Assembly: GCA_016931955.1 (NCBI GenBank)
Contig: JAFGDV010000012.1
Coordinates: 50,255 to 114,254 of the forward strand
Source: Candidatus Altarchaeota archaeon
GTDB taxonomy: Archaea > Altiarchaeota > Altiarchaeia > IMC4 > QMZM01
Direction: 5' to 3'
Length of the DNA: 64,000 nucleotides
A model generated the notes under the pieces. That model was given only the letters and a program-made list of their open reading frames with translations, was not told the DNA's origin and did not search any database. Both the position numbers and the translations under genes were made by a program. This document shows positions 9,396 through 17,476 of the stretch, piece after piece (position 1 is the stretch's first letter; each line of letters starts with the position of its first letter).

Positions 9396-10674
9396 GGAAC
9401 TACGTAAATTAGCCGAAGCCAACCCCTGGTGGCAGACCAAAAAAGTACCACAAAACCTCCGAGGACGCGACAGACCCAAATACAGACTACTCCTAAAATC
9501 AATCACACAAAAAGAAGTCACAATAATAACCGGAGTCAGACGCTCAGGAAAAAGCACACTAATGTACCAGACCATAGACAACCTACTCAAAGAAAAAACA
9601 CCCCCAAAACAGATACTATTCGTCAACCTAGAAGACCCAAGACTCACAAACGACACACTAGACGACATATACGAAGCATACAGAAGCGGAATCAACCCCG
9701 ACCAGAAGGCACACATCTTCCTAGACGAAATACACCGAAGAGAAAACTGGGAAAAATGGGTCAAAAGACACTACGACCTCGGCACAGACTGCAAATTCAC
9801 AATCTCAGGATCATGCTCATACCTCCTGAAAAAAGAATACTCAACACTACTCACAGGCAGAAACCTCACCTTCGAAGTATTCCCCCTAAGCTTCCAAGAA
9901 TACCTCACCTTCAAAGGCATCAACTTAGACGCCGAAGCACTGGAAAAAGACATCCTCCTAGAGAAACAGAGACACGAAATCCAGAAGGCGATGAACGAAT
10001 ACATGGAAGAAGGAGGCTTCCCAGACGCGTTCTTCAAAGAAGAAGACTTCAAGAGACTGCTCCTAACACAATACTTCGACGACATAATATACAAAGACAT
10101 CGTAGACCGCCACGAACTAAACAGCCGCAAAACAAGAGACCTTGCACTATACCTCGCATCCAACATCACCTCCCCACTATCCCTCAGAAACATCAGAAAC
10201 ACGCTCGGACTATCCTACGAATCAATAAAAGACTACATCACATACTACGCCGAAGCATTCCTCTTCTTCACAGTCGAACACTTCTCCTACTCCCTCAAAG
10301 AACAGAAGACACGCCCCTCAAAAGCATACTGCATAGACAACGGCCTCCGAAACGCAGTAAGCTTCAAGTTCACAAAAGACGACGGAAAACTAGCCGAAAA
10401 CCTAGCCTACCTCCACCTAAGACAAAACAAAGACGACATATACTACTGGAAAGACAAAAACGAAGTAGACTTCATAACAAAAAACCCCGACCACACACTA
10501 ACCGCCATAAACGTCACATACACAGATGAAGTGGACGAAAGAGAAATAAAGTCGCTCAAAGAATTCAAACAAAAACACAAAAAAACACAAGAACTCATAA
10601 TAATCACAAAAAACACCCAAAAAACACAAGAAGAAATCAAGTACATACCACTATGGAAGTGGCTGCTAGAATAG
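9394..10674 (+). CDS. AAA ATPase with DUF4143 C-terminal domain (AAA gene 1)
   Basis: A 426-residue ATPase of the AAA_14/DUF4143 family common in archaeal accessory regions; its cellular role is not established. Seen: N-terminal ANPWWQTKKVP, Walker A GVRRSGKST (residues 47-55), Walker B HIFLDEIH, a sensor-like TISGSCSYLL, and a C-terminal nuclease-like fold with NEVDFI. The usual E-x-K of the PD-(D/E)XK site reads INVTY here, so a nuclease activity is unlikely. It ends WKWLLE, like AAA genes 2 and 5. The coding strand is very rich in A and C and poor in T. Start fixed by the TATA box at 9363 and the palindrome at the ATG. Confidence 0.88.
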   Translation: MELRKLAEANPWWQTKKVPQNLRGRDRPKYRLLLKSITQKEVTIITGVRRSGKSTLMYQTIDNLLKEKTPPKQILFVNLEDPRLTNDTLDDIYEAYRSGINPDQKAHIFLDEIHRRENWEKWVKRHYDLGTDCKFTISGSCSYLLKKEYSTLLTGRNLTFEVFPLSFQEYLTFKGINLDAEALEKDILLEKQRHEIQKAMNEYMEEGGFPDAFFKEEDFKRLLLTQYFDDIIYKDIVDRHELNSRKTRDLALYLASNITSPLSLRNIRNTLGLSYESIKDYITYYAEAFLFFTVEHFSYSLKEQKTRPSKAYCIDNGLRNAVSFKFTKDDGKLAENLAYLHLRQNKDDIYYWKDKNEVDFITKNPDHTLTAINVTYTDEVDEREIKSLKEFKQKHKKTQELIIITKNTQKTQEEIKYIPLWKWLLE

Positions 10675-10707
10675 AGACTAACCCAGATACTCCGAGGTTT
10701 AATTTAC

Positions 10708-10735
10708 ATTTGCCGCCCACGCGGTCGACGAATAA
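10708..10735 (-). pseudogene. Tiny GT2 3' fragment between AAA genes 1 and 2
   Basis: The bases TTGCCGCCCACGCGGTCGAC are a near copy of the GT2 fragment sequence TTACCGCCCCCATGCGGTCG near 9222 and 13790. Only about 25 bp remain. It suggests the GT2-end junction once lay between AAA genes 1 and 2 as well. Confidence 0.5.
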
Positions 10736-10787
10736 ACAAAATTTGCCGTTACAAGGGCAAAGTTTTAAAAGAAAATTCACCCACAAA

Positions 10788-10834
10788 TGCAATATTTATG
10801 CATAAATATTGCAATAGACTGCAATATTTAAATA
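10788..10834 (+). promoter_or_regulatory. 26-bp perfect palindrome, half-site and TATA box of AAA gene 2
   Basis: Positions 10788-10813 form a perfect palindrome (left arm TGCAATATTTATG, right arm its exact complement). A further half-site TGCAATATTTA (10820-10830) runs into the TATA box ATATTTAAATA (10824-10834), which is about 28 bp before the ATG at 10855. This looks like an operator array over the promoter. A mutated copy of the same array is found at 16380-16440. Confidence 0.72.
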
Positions 10835-10854
10835 CAACAACCACTATATATAAC

Positions 10855-12180
10855 ATGGACAAAAACACCCTCAGAGCAACAATAATATCACAAAAAAAAG
10901 AAACAAAAAAAATACTAAAACAAGAAAAAATCATAGAAAGAGAACTACAAAAAGAAACAGAAAAACAACTAAAAAACAACCTCATCAAGATCACCACAGG
11001 CGTCAGAAGATGCGGAAAATCAACCCTCGCCCTACAAACACTCCAAGACAAAGAACACGCCTACATCAACTTCGACGACGAAAGACTCTACAAGATCACG
11101 ACAAAAGACCTCGACACAATCCTAGAAACACTATATGAAGTATACGGAAACTTCAAATACCTCCTCCTAGACGAAATACAGAACATACCTGGATGGGAGC
11201 TATACGCAAACAGACTACAAAGACAAGGCCTCAACCTCATAGTAACCGGAAGCAACGCAAAACTACTAAGCAAAGAACTTGCAACACACCTAACAGGAAG
11301 ACACATCACACTTGAACTATACCCCTTCTCCTTCAGAGAATACCTAAGCTACCACAAAATCAGCCCCCAAAAAGAAGACCTACAAATCGCAGAAGGCATC
11401 GGAAAAATCAAAAAACACCTAAGAGACTACATAGAAAAAGGCGGATTCCCCGAAACATACAAAATCAAAGACAACACAAGATACCTAAAAGACCTCTACA
11501 ACTCCATCATAAACCAAGACATCATAAGCAGATACAACATAAAATACGCAAACACGCTAAGAGAGATAATCTCCTACACCATCTCAAACTACGCAAGCCC
11601 AATAACCTACAAAAAAATAAAAAACATATTCGACATAAAAAGCCAACACACAATAAAAAACTACCTCTACTACGCAGAAGAATCATACCTGATAACCCAG
11701 AGCCTACAATACACACACAAAATAAAAGAACAAACACGACTGCCCAAAAAAATCTACGCCATAGACACAGGCCTCATAAAAGCAATAGGATTCAAGGCAT
11801 CAGAAAACACCGGCAGACTAATGGAAAACCTCATCGCAATAGAACTACAGAGAAAAAAAACACAAAACCCCCTCCTAGAAATATACCACTGGAGAGACTA
11901 CCAAAAAAGAGAAGTCGACTTCGCAGTCAAAGAAGGCCTAAAAGTAAAGGAACTAATCCAGGCATGCTACGACATCGAAGACCCAAAAACAAAGGAGAGG
12001 GAAGAAAAAGCATTGATAAAAGCCGGGAAAGAACTCAGATGCAAAAACCTCAAAATAATAACCTGGGACCACGAAGAAACAGGGAGAATAGAGTATATCC
12101 CACTATGGAAGTGGCTGCTGCAGCCGACGGGTTTTGTCCCGGCGACTGAGGAGAATGTAGTGCCTAACCCAACAAATTAG
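10855..12180 (+). CDS. AAA ATPase with DUF4143 C-terminal domain (AAA gene 2)
   Basis: A 441-residue member of the AAA_14/DUF4143 family. The open frame begins at 10798 inside the palindrome, but the ATG at 10855 has a TATA box 28 bp upstream and is chosen. Walker A is GVRRCGKST, Walker B YLLLDEIQN, followed by VTGSNAKLL, and the C-terminal domain has REVDF. The E-x-K position is replaced (ELIQACYD), as in the QV/QA subgroup. Other members end WKWLLE and stop; here the frame runs from WKWLL into QPTGFVPATEENVVPNPTN, encoded by a hairpin plus the GTAGTGCCTAAC repeat, so the natural end seems to have been replaced by a repeat insertion. Function unknown. Confidence 0.85.
   Translation: MDKNTLRATIISQKKETKKILKQEKIIERELQKETEKQLKNNLIKITTGVRRCGKSTLALQTLQDKEHAYINFDDERLYKITTKDLDTILETLYEVYGNFKYLLLDEIQNIPGWELYANRLQRQGLNLIVTGSNAKLLSKELATHLTGRHITLELYPFSFREYLSYHKISPQKEDLQIAEGIGKIKKHLRDYIEKGGFPETYKIKDNTRYLKDLYNSIINQDIISRYNIKYANTLREIISYTISNYASPITYKKIKNIFDIKSQHTIKNYLYYAEESYLITQSLQYTHKIKEQTRLPKKIYAIDTGLIKAIGFKASENTGRLMENLIAIELQRKKTQNPLLEIYHWRDYQKREVDFAVKEGLKVKELIQACYDIEDPKTKEREEKALIKAGKELRCKNLKIITWDHEETGRIEYIPLWKWLLQPTGFVPATEENVVPNPTN
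12121..12179 (+). repeat. Hairpin plus GTAGTGCCTAAC repeat at the 3' end of AAA gene 2
   Basis: The constant tail GTAGTGCCTAAC (12157-12168), found five more times in the window, follows an imperfect GC-rich hairpin (12123-12145). GTGCCTAA also pairs with TTAGGCAC (12160-12179). The element replaces the expected stop after WKWLL and adds 19 codons. Confidence 0.6.
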
Positions 12181-12219
12181 GCACCAAACCCAAAAAAAAC
12201 ACCCCGAATAGGGGAAAAC

Positions 12220-13542
12220 CTAAGGCAACCCCAATAAAGAGAAAAGCCACGCCGGAATATAATATATTACTATACTATCTGTTCCCCCTCTCCTCAGCTG
12301 ATTCCTCGTCACCAAAACCGCCTCACCTACACCGTATTTTTCGCAGAATTTAGTTAGGCTACGAATGTCTTTCTTGTTAATGTAGGTCTGATACTTGACT
12401 TCGACAGGCAGCAGCCTTTTGTCCGCTAATACAATATCCACCTCATCCTTCTGCGGCGTACGCCAGAAAGATATCTTCTGCAGACTACCCACTATCTGAG
12501 ACTCTATGAGATGACCTGCTATCCCACCACCTTCAAGCATGCTAAAGGGTTGATCCAATAACGCCAACACAATAGATGGGTGGACTATGAACTGTTTCTT
12601 GCTTGCACGCACCTGCTTAGATACGTTGACAGAGTAGTTGTAGGCCACCTTAATCAGAAAAGATTTCTCTAGTAGGCTTACATACTCTGCCGCCTGATTT
12701 CGGTTAATCCTGAGGTTGCCTGCTATGTTCACCAACTCAAAGAGTTGGGCGTTCGCCGCAGCCAGCAGCCTGAGCAATTCGTAGACCACGTTCTCATTCC
12801 CCCTGCTAGCCCGACTTATGTCTTCGACGGTTTTCTCTATCACCGACTCCCGAATATACTTTTTAATGTATTCTTCGTCGTCTTCGTCAAACAGCTCAGG
12901 GAAGGCGCCCCTCTCCAAGTATTGGATGAACAGTTCCATGTATCTAGCCCTATTCGCAGCGAAATGCAGGTCATATTCTCGTATCATGTTTTCGTTCAAG
13001 GCTATCTCGTCCCTAAGACCAAAGTATCTCACAAACTCCCTGAAGGAAAGTACTGGCAGATGAAAGGATAGTATCCTGCCGGCAAGCGTTTCCCTGTATT
13101 TCCTCAGCTCAAGAGACGATGACCCGGAGACAAAAATCTTCAGGTTCTCTTCGGTGTCATAGACAGTCTTAAGGAGATCAGGGAAGTTAGGAAGCTTCTG
13201 CACCTCGTCGAGGAAAAGATACCTCATACCTTTCCCATCAGAAAACTCCAGAAAGTAGTTGATTAGATCCCATGCCACCTCATACCTCTGGAAGTCTATG
13301 TCGTCGAAGGAGATATAGCAGACGTTCTTTTCTTCGGTCTTCACCAGAAGCTTCTTTATCATCTGCTTGAGTAAGACAGTCTTGCCTACGCGCCGCAGAC
13401 CCACGACTGCCAGAATCTGCCTATTTTGACAGTATTTGAGTAGGTCTCCCATGAGGTCTCTCTCAAACTCTGGAGTAGTGAAGTCTTTTTTCTCCCACCA
13501 CGGGTTCTGCCTGAAAAGCAGTCTACTGTGTCTTTCGTCCAT
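12220..13542 (-). CDS. AAA ATPase with DUF4143 C-terminal domain (AAA gene 3)
   Basis: A family member of about 440 residues on the opposite strand. The frame is open to 13566, but the TATA-like CTTTATAA (13569-13576 on this strand) is about 30 bp before the ATG at 13542 (MDERHSR), which is chosen. Walker A is GLRRVGKTV, Walker B YLFLDEVQK, then VSGSSSLEL. The C-terminal domain keeps a full PD-(D/E)XK-like core (DEVDIVL ... LPVEVKY), unlike genes 1, 2 and 5. Codon use is balanced rather than A/C-rich, so it probably has a different origin from its neighbours. Role unknown; such genes often occur as lone accessory modules. Confidence 0.87.
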   Translation of the reverse strand: MDERHSRLLFRQNPWWEKKDFTTPEFERDLMGDLLKYCQNRQILAVVGLRRVGKTVLLKQMIKKLLVKTEEKNVCYISFDDIDFQRYEVAWDLINYFLEFSDGKGMRYLFLDEVQKLPNFPDLLKTVYDTEENLKIFVSGSSSLELRKYRETLAGRILSFHLPVLSFREFVRYFGLRDEIALNENMIREYDLHFAANRARYMELFIQYLERGAFPELFDEDDEEYIKKYIRESVIEKTVEDISRASRGNENVVYELLRLLAAANAQLFELVNIAGNLRINRNQAAEYVSLLEKSFLIKVAYNYSVNVSKQVRASKKQFIVHPSIVLALLDQPFSMLEGGGIAGHLIESQIVGSLQKISFWRTPQKDEVDIVLADKRLLPVEVKYQTYINKKDIRSLTKFCEKYGVGEAVLVTRNQLRRGGTDSIVIYYIPAWLFSLLGLP

Positions 13543-13568
13543 CGTATTATCTATTAGGAAGAACATCC

Positions 13569-13629
13569 TTATAAAGTTTATGCACTAAAAACGTGCACAA
13601 AATAAAATTTTATGCACAAAAACTGTGCA
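13569..13629 (-). promoter_or_regulatory. TATA box and two tandem operator palindromes of AAA gene 3
   Basis: Two copies of TGCAC-N7-GTGCA lie at 13581-13597 and 13613-13629, 32 bp apart, just upstream (on the - strand) of the TATA-like CTTTATAA at 13569-13576. Position and repetition argue for an operator, perhaps for autoregulation. The palindrome differs from those of the other AAA genes. Confidence 0.65.
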
Positions 13630-13639
13630 CAGAATCTAA

Positions 13640-13850
13640 AAAGCCACAAGATTAAGAACGACGCTATTGATTATCTCCCCAAAAAACCAGGGAAAGCATT
13701 CAAACACTACGAATAAAAAAAGAACTGGAAAAACTGAAACATATAGTCTACATCACAGAAGAAGAAAAAAACTAAAGGCCGAGCTTGCTCTTACCGCCCC
13801 CATGCGGTCGACGAAGGAGATGGAGATGGCCGCAGACCCTCAACTGCCCC
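13640..13850. pseudogene. Relic junction: GT2 fragments and internally deleted small-membrane-protein gene
   Basis: Three remnants lie side by side. Positions 13640-13672 read on - encode EIINSVVLNLVA (EVIDGVVLNPVG in the intact GT2). Positions 13684-13775 on + match a paralogue of the 83-residue gene with its middle deleted (GKAFKHYE, then KELEKLKHIVYITEEEKN). Positions 13778-13845 on - carry the GT2 segment ISISFVDR. Stops and shifts break every frame. The same junction occurs near 9174-9300 and 15459-15620. Confidence 0.65.
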
Positions 13851-13965
13851 AGACCCCTTGCCACAGAATCCTCAGACATTATAAGGTACAGATGACAAAA
13901 AACATAGTATTCCATCAGATACAACCAACAATATTTAAACCCAGAAAACAAAAATAAGATAAAAG

Positions 13966-15348
13966 ATGACAATCATCGACTCCCTGAAAGCCCAAAACGA
14001 ATGGTGGAAGACCGGGAAAGTACCCACAGCACTCCTAAAAAAAACCAAAAGAGAAGAATACAAGACAGCAGAAAAACTCCTCAAAGAAGAAAGAATAACC
14101 GCAATAACCGGACCACGCAGAACCGGAAAAACAACCCTCCAATACCAGCTCATACACCACCTCCTCCAAGAAACCGAACCCAACAAGATACTCTACATAT
14201 CCATGGACGACCCATCACTAAGACCCCACACACAAAACCTCCTACAAGAAATACTGGAAACCTACTACAGAGAAATCCTCCTCGAAGAAAAAAGAAACAC
14301 ACAAGTCCACGTCTTCATAGACGAAATACACTTCCACACAAACTGGGAACAATGGCTGAAAAAATACTACGACCAAAGATACCCAATAAAATTCACGATA
14401 ACAAGCTCATCCTCAGCCCACCTATCACAGAAGTCAAAAGAAAGCCTCGTCGGACGAATCATCGAAATACTACTACTCCCCCTAAGCTTCAGAAGCTACC
14501 TCGCCCTCACAGGAAAAAACCAGCTCACAGAACACTACAACAAACTCAGCCTCGAAACAATAGACGCAGACAAAAGATTCCAGCTGCTAAAACACGAAGA
14601 AGAAGCACGGATCATGTTCTCAAAATACCTCCTATACGGAGGACTGCCCGAGTCCATAAAAACAGGAGAAATACACCTATGGCAGGAAAAACTAATATCA
14701 GACGTCCTAAGAAAAGTTATATACAGAGACATCACAGGACTCTACGACGTCAGAACACCCACAAAACTCGAAGACCTCTTCGTCCACCTCACATACAACA
14801 CCAGCAAAACATTCTCATACACCTCCCTCTCCCAAAACCTCGGCATAAGCACAGAAGCCATAATAAACTACACACGCTACCTCCAGGAATCCTACCTCAT
14901 AGGCGAACTACGACTCCACACAAAAAGCATCGAAAAAAGCCTCCGAGCCAACAGAAAATACTTCATAATGGACTGCGGACTACAGAACGCCATAACAAAA
15001 ACCACCGACCTAACCGAAGCCAACACAGGCCCACTAATAGAATCCACAATCGAAAAACACCTCTACGCATACGCCAAAAAAGAAAACCACAACCTACACT
15101 ACTGGAGAGAAAAAGAAGAAGTAGACATAATACTAGACACCAAAAAAAAGACACTACCAATAGAGGTAAAATACAAAAACAAGATAAAAAAAGAAGACAT
15201 GCGAGGACTACTCAAATTCATGGACAAATACAAAACAGACAAAGGATACATGATAACCAAAGACCTCCTCCAAAAACAAAAAATCAACGGAAAAGAAATC
15301 CAACTAATACCAGCATGGCTATTCCTACTAGCAATACCCGCCGCCTAA
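13966..15348 (+). CDS. AAA ATPase with DUF4143 C-terminal domain (AAA gene 4)
   Basis: A 460-residue AAA_14/DUF4143 protein. Seen: N-terminal NEWWKTGKVP, Walker A GPRRTGKTT, Walker B HVFIDEIHF, TITSSSSAHL, and a C-terminal domain with a complete nuclease-like core (EEVDIIL ... LPIEVKYKNK), grouping it with gene 3. It ends LIPAWLFLLAIPAA, again like gene 3 and unlike the WKWLLE group. The coding strand is extremely A/C-rich; a second + frame is open for over 450 codons merely because stop codons need T. A TATA-like ATATTTAAAC (13930-13939) lies about 30 bp before the ATG. It is bracketed by relic junctions at 13640-13850 and 15459-15620. Confidence 0.87.
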   Translation: MTIIDSLKAQNEWWKTGKVPTALLKKTKREEYKTAEKLLKEERITAITGPRRTGKTTLQYQLIHHLLQETEPNKILYISMDDPSLRPHTQNLLQEILETYYREILLEEKRNTQVHVFIDEIHFHTNWEQWLKKYYDQRYPIKFTITSSSSAHLSQKSKESLVGRIIEILLLPLSFRSYLALTGKNQLTEHYNKLSLETIDADKRFQLLKHEEEARIMFSKYLLYGGLPESIKTGEIHLWQEKLISDVLRKVIYRDITGLYDVRTPTKLEDLFVHLTYNTSKTFSYTSLSQNLGISTEAIINYTRYLQESYLIGELRLHTKSIEKSLRANRKYFIMDCGLQNAITKTTDLTEANTGPLIESTIEKHLYAYAKKENHNLHYWREKEEVDIILDTKKKTLPIEVKYKNKIKKEDMRGLLKFMDKYKTDKGYMITKDLLQKQKINGKEIQLIPAWLFLLAIPAA

Positions 15349-15458
15349 AAAAAAAAGACTGAGACAACAGCCTGCTTCTTTCCCGCCTGAACATATAAAA
15401 AGATCACTATTAGCATGATCATGGTTATACAATTCAGAAACCAAGTGACTGAACCCTA

Positions 15459-15600
15459 AGACCTGAAAGAAATAATAGGAAACAACAACGAATCAGCTTA
15501 TAATCTATCCCCAAAAAAAAACCAGGGAAAGCATTCGAACACTACGAATAAAAAAAGATCCAGGAAAAAACCAGCCTGCATCACAGAAGAAGAAAAAAAA
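15459..15600 (+). pseudogene. Two decayed copies of the small-membrane-protein gene
   Basis: Positions 15459-15505 resemble the 3' end of the 83-residue gene (LKEIIGNNNES against LKYIIGANNNKS). Positions 15524-15600 are an internally deleted copy very like that at 13684-13775 (GGAAAGCATTCGAACACTAC shared). The region from 15349 to 15458 shows nothing else recognisable. Confidence 0.6.
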
Positions 15601-15601
15601 A

Positions 15602-16318
15602 CTACTTCAGATACAGGCGGAGACAATGCCTGACATAGGATAAGTGTTCTCCGAGATTAAGCTTGCTCTTACCGCCCTCTCGGTCAATGAAAGTGATCGG
15701 GACCTCCTTGACTCGGGAATAGCGGCCGCGAACCAGTATTTCTAAGAGGATCTTGAAGCCGACCGGGTTAAGGACGACGCCGTCAATAACTTCTCTGCGG
15801 AAGAAGAAGAAACCAGAGACCGGATCCCTGACAGAGGTGAGGGGGCGAGCCAAGAGGACAGCACCCCGAGAGGTTAGACGACGACGAAGAGGCCAATTCT
15901 GGATACAACCGCCACGGACATAGCGGCTGCCGACGGAGACATCGGCTTCGCCCCGCAAAATAGGAGCCACCAAAGCAGGAATAGCGTCTAGGGGATGAGA
16001 GAAGTCGGCGTCCATGACGCCAAATATGCCGCCCGAAGCCTGAGAGAAGCCGGCGAGGACGGCAGAGGAAAGACCTAATTTGCCGGAGCGGACGATGATT
16101 TTAAGATCGGGGTAAGGGCTTTGAAGAGAACGGACGACTTCGGCGGAGCCATCTGGGCTGTTGTCGTCTACGATGATCAGTTCACCGCGGAGGTCGTTGC
16201 GGGAAAAAACCTTGAAGAAGGCAGGAATAAGCTTGGATAAGTTCTCGCGTTCATTATAGGTGGGTACGACGACTGAGACCCTGGAGTTCTCCAAGGGAGG
16301 GAAAGAAGTCCTATGCAT
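15602..16318 (-). CDS. Dolichol-phosphate mannosyltransferase-like GT2 enzyme
   Basis: A 238-residue GT2 protein of DPM1 type without membrane helices. Motifs: VSVVVPTYNERENLSKLIPA, VDDNSPDGS, the metal site DADFSHP (about residues 98-104), GSRYVRGG, the DPVSGFFFFRRE acceptor segment and ITFIDREGGKSKLN near the end. It would form dolichyl-phosphate mannose or glucose for surface glycosylation. Composition differs from the A/C-rich AAA genes. Its 3' end abuts relics, and fragments of a close paralogue lie at 9182-9300, 10708-10735 and 13640-13850, so it seems to be the survivor of a duplicated locus. Confidence 0.88.
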   Translation of the reverse strand: MHRTSFPPLENSRVSVVVPTYNERENLSKLIPAFFKVFSRNDLRGELIIVDDNSPDGSAEVVRSLQSPYPDLKIIVRSGKLGLSSAVLAGFSQASGGIFGVMDADFSHPLDAIPALVAPILRGEADVSVGSRYVRGGCIQNWPLRRRLTSRGAVLLARPLTSVRDPVSGFFFFRREVIDGVVLNPVGFKILLEILVRGRYSRVKEVPITFIDREGGKSKLNLGEHLSYVRHCLRLYLK

Positions 16319-16379
16319 GATAAAGGATATAAACAGATACGGAAATAAATAAGTTTGCTGTTATGAGGTGGGGATAATC

Positions 16380-16490
16380 TACCCACGGATGCAATAGTTA
16401 TGCATAGATATTGTAATAGACTGCAGTATTTGGATACGATAATAAAAGATCACTGAGGGATAATGGGAGGGGCTGCTAGGATAGAGGAGT
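16380..16490 (+). pseudogene. AAA-gene remnant: promoter joined to 3' end
   Basis: Positions 16380-16440 align with the promoter of AAA gene 2, including a mutated palindrome (16390-16415) and the following half-site. From about 16463 the sequence matches an AAA 3' end: AATGGGAGGGGCTGCTAGGA resembles the TATGGAAGTGGCTGCTAGAA of AAA gene 1. The coding middle is missing, so this is an internal-deletion derivative. Confidence 0.65.
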
Positions 16491-16494
16491 TGAT
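16480..16494 (+). repeat. Direct repeat, left copy, flanking the AbiE pair
   Basis: GATAGAGGAGTTGAT is identical to 18428-18442, just past the AbiEii stop. A looser match extends to about 25 bp. The left copy belongs to the AAA-end remnant, so the AbiE module may have entered there and duplicated it. Confidence 0.6.
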
Positions 16495-16562
16495 ACCCCA
16501 GTAGTCGTCGAGGACAAAGGAGAAGAAAGCCCCACGCATTTTACGGAACATACACGGTAATG

Positions 16563-16611
16563 TACTAAAAATAGTAAAAAAAATGATATTTTACTAAAAA
16601 TAGTATTTATA
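16563..16611 (+). promoter_or_regulatory. Twin operators and TATA box of the AbiE operon
   Basis: TACTA-AAAA-TAGTA occurs at 16563-16576 and 16592-16605, 29 bp apart. The second overlaps the TATA box TATTTATA (16604-16611), about 28 bp before the ATG at 16634. AbiEi antitoxins of bacteria bind repeats and repress their own promoter, so these are the likely sites here. Confidence 0.7.
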
Positions 16612-16633
16612 GGTGAAAAACACATAACATAAC

Positions 16634-17476
16634 ATGCTAGAACTGATCTACGGGACAAAAACAAAGACCAGGATACTGGAAGAGCTCGCAACAGCAGGAA
16701 AACCAAAGACCAGAAAAGAACTAATAGAGCTGACAGGATGCGGCACCAGGGGAGTATACGAGCAGACAGAGGAACTAATAACCCTAGGCATAGTCAAAGA
16801 AACCAAGAAAGGCTGGAAAAAACTAGAGCTAAACCCAGAACACCCACTATACCAGGACATCAAAAACACGGCACTCGCAGCAATAGACTACAAAAAAAAC
16901 CTCATAAAAAACCTCCTCCAGACAATAGACCAAATACTAGAAGACGACTACTATATCGGATTCTACACAGCAGCCACAAAAAAAATCACACCAATCGACT
17001 ACACACCAGAGAAACACGTATACAAGGTACTGGACACAGAATACGAAAAAAAAATAAAGAAAATCAAAACATACGACAAACTAAGGGAAATAGACATACA
17101 AAAAGAGAAAAAAGGGTTGATTAAGGCAGTATTCCTAAAATGCCAGAAAATCCCGGAAGACGTGACAAGAGAAGAAATACAAAACCAGGAAGTGTGGATA
17201 GCAAGCACGGAGAGGGGTATAGTAGAATGCTTCACCCCAGAAAACAAATACTTCACCAGATACGGAAGCTGCCTGGCCCTGCTACAAAACAAAATAGAAA
17301 ACACAATAGACGAAAAACAACTACTGAAAATAGCAGGAGAACTCAACATAAAAAAAGAACTAGTTAAAGTCATGGGCAGCTTCAACCACCACCTCAAAAA
17401 AAGACTATTCAACGCAGAACCCAACACAGAAGAGATCAAAGAAGTCAAACAGGCGATAAACACGGTATTAGGATGA
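16634..17476 (+). CDS. abiEi: AbiEi-like winged-helix antitoxin
   Basis: A 280-residue protein with an N-terminal winged helix-turn-helix (residues about 1-65: TKTRILEELATAGKPKTRKE ... GVYEQTEELITLGIVKETKKG) and a long alpha/beta C-terminal part without a recognised motif. It overlaps the downstream AbiEii toxin gene by 4 nt (ATGA), the standard type IV toxin-antitoxin order. By family knowledge it neutralises the toxin's effect and represses the operon; the twin TACTA operators support autoregulation. The assignment depends mainly on the partner gene, because the C-terminus is divergent. Confidence 0.72.
   Translation: MLELIYGTKTKTRILEELATAGKPKTRKELIELTGCGTRGVYEQTEELITLGIVKETKKGWKKLELNPEHPLYQDIKNTALAAIDYKKNLIKNLLQTIDQILEDDYYIGFYTAATKKITPIDYTPEKHVYKVLDTEYEKKIKKIKTYDKLREIDIQKEKKGLIKAVFLKCQKIPEDVTREEIQNQEVWIASTERGIVECFTPENKYFTRYGSCLALLQNKIENTIDEKQLLKIAGELNIKKELVKVMGSFNHHLKKRLFNAEPNTEEIKEVKQAINTVLG

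Noticed and set aside
9429-10529. Long + frame of 366 codons within AAA gene 1
   Set aside because: It is an Arg/Pro/His-rich shadow frame, open only because the T-poor coding strand lacks stop codons. The AAA frame has clear motifs.
12161-12179. GTGCCTAA ... TTAGGCAC as a stand-alone terminator of AAA gene 2
   Set aside because: The hairpin is inside the coding frame and part of the repeat tail found elsewhere, so it was recorded as repeat sequence instead.
13667-13957. Possible 96-residue + strand gene between AAA genes 3 and 4
   Set aside because: The stretch is made of relics of the 83-residue gene and the GT2 gene; the product has no coherent fold or motif.
14001-15362. Long + frame of 453 codons within AAA gene 4
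   Set aside because: Same reason: a basic low-complexity shadow of the real ATPase frame.
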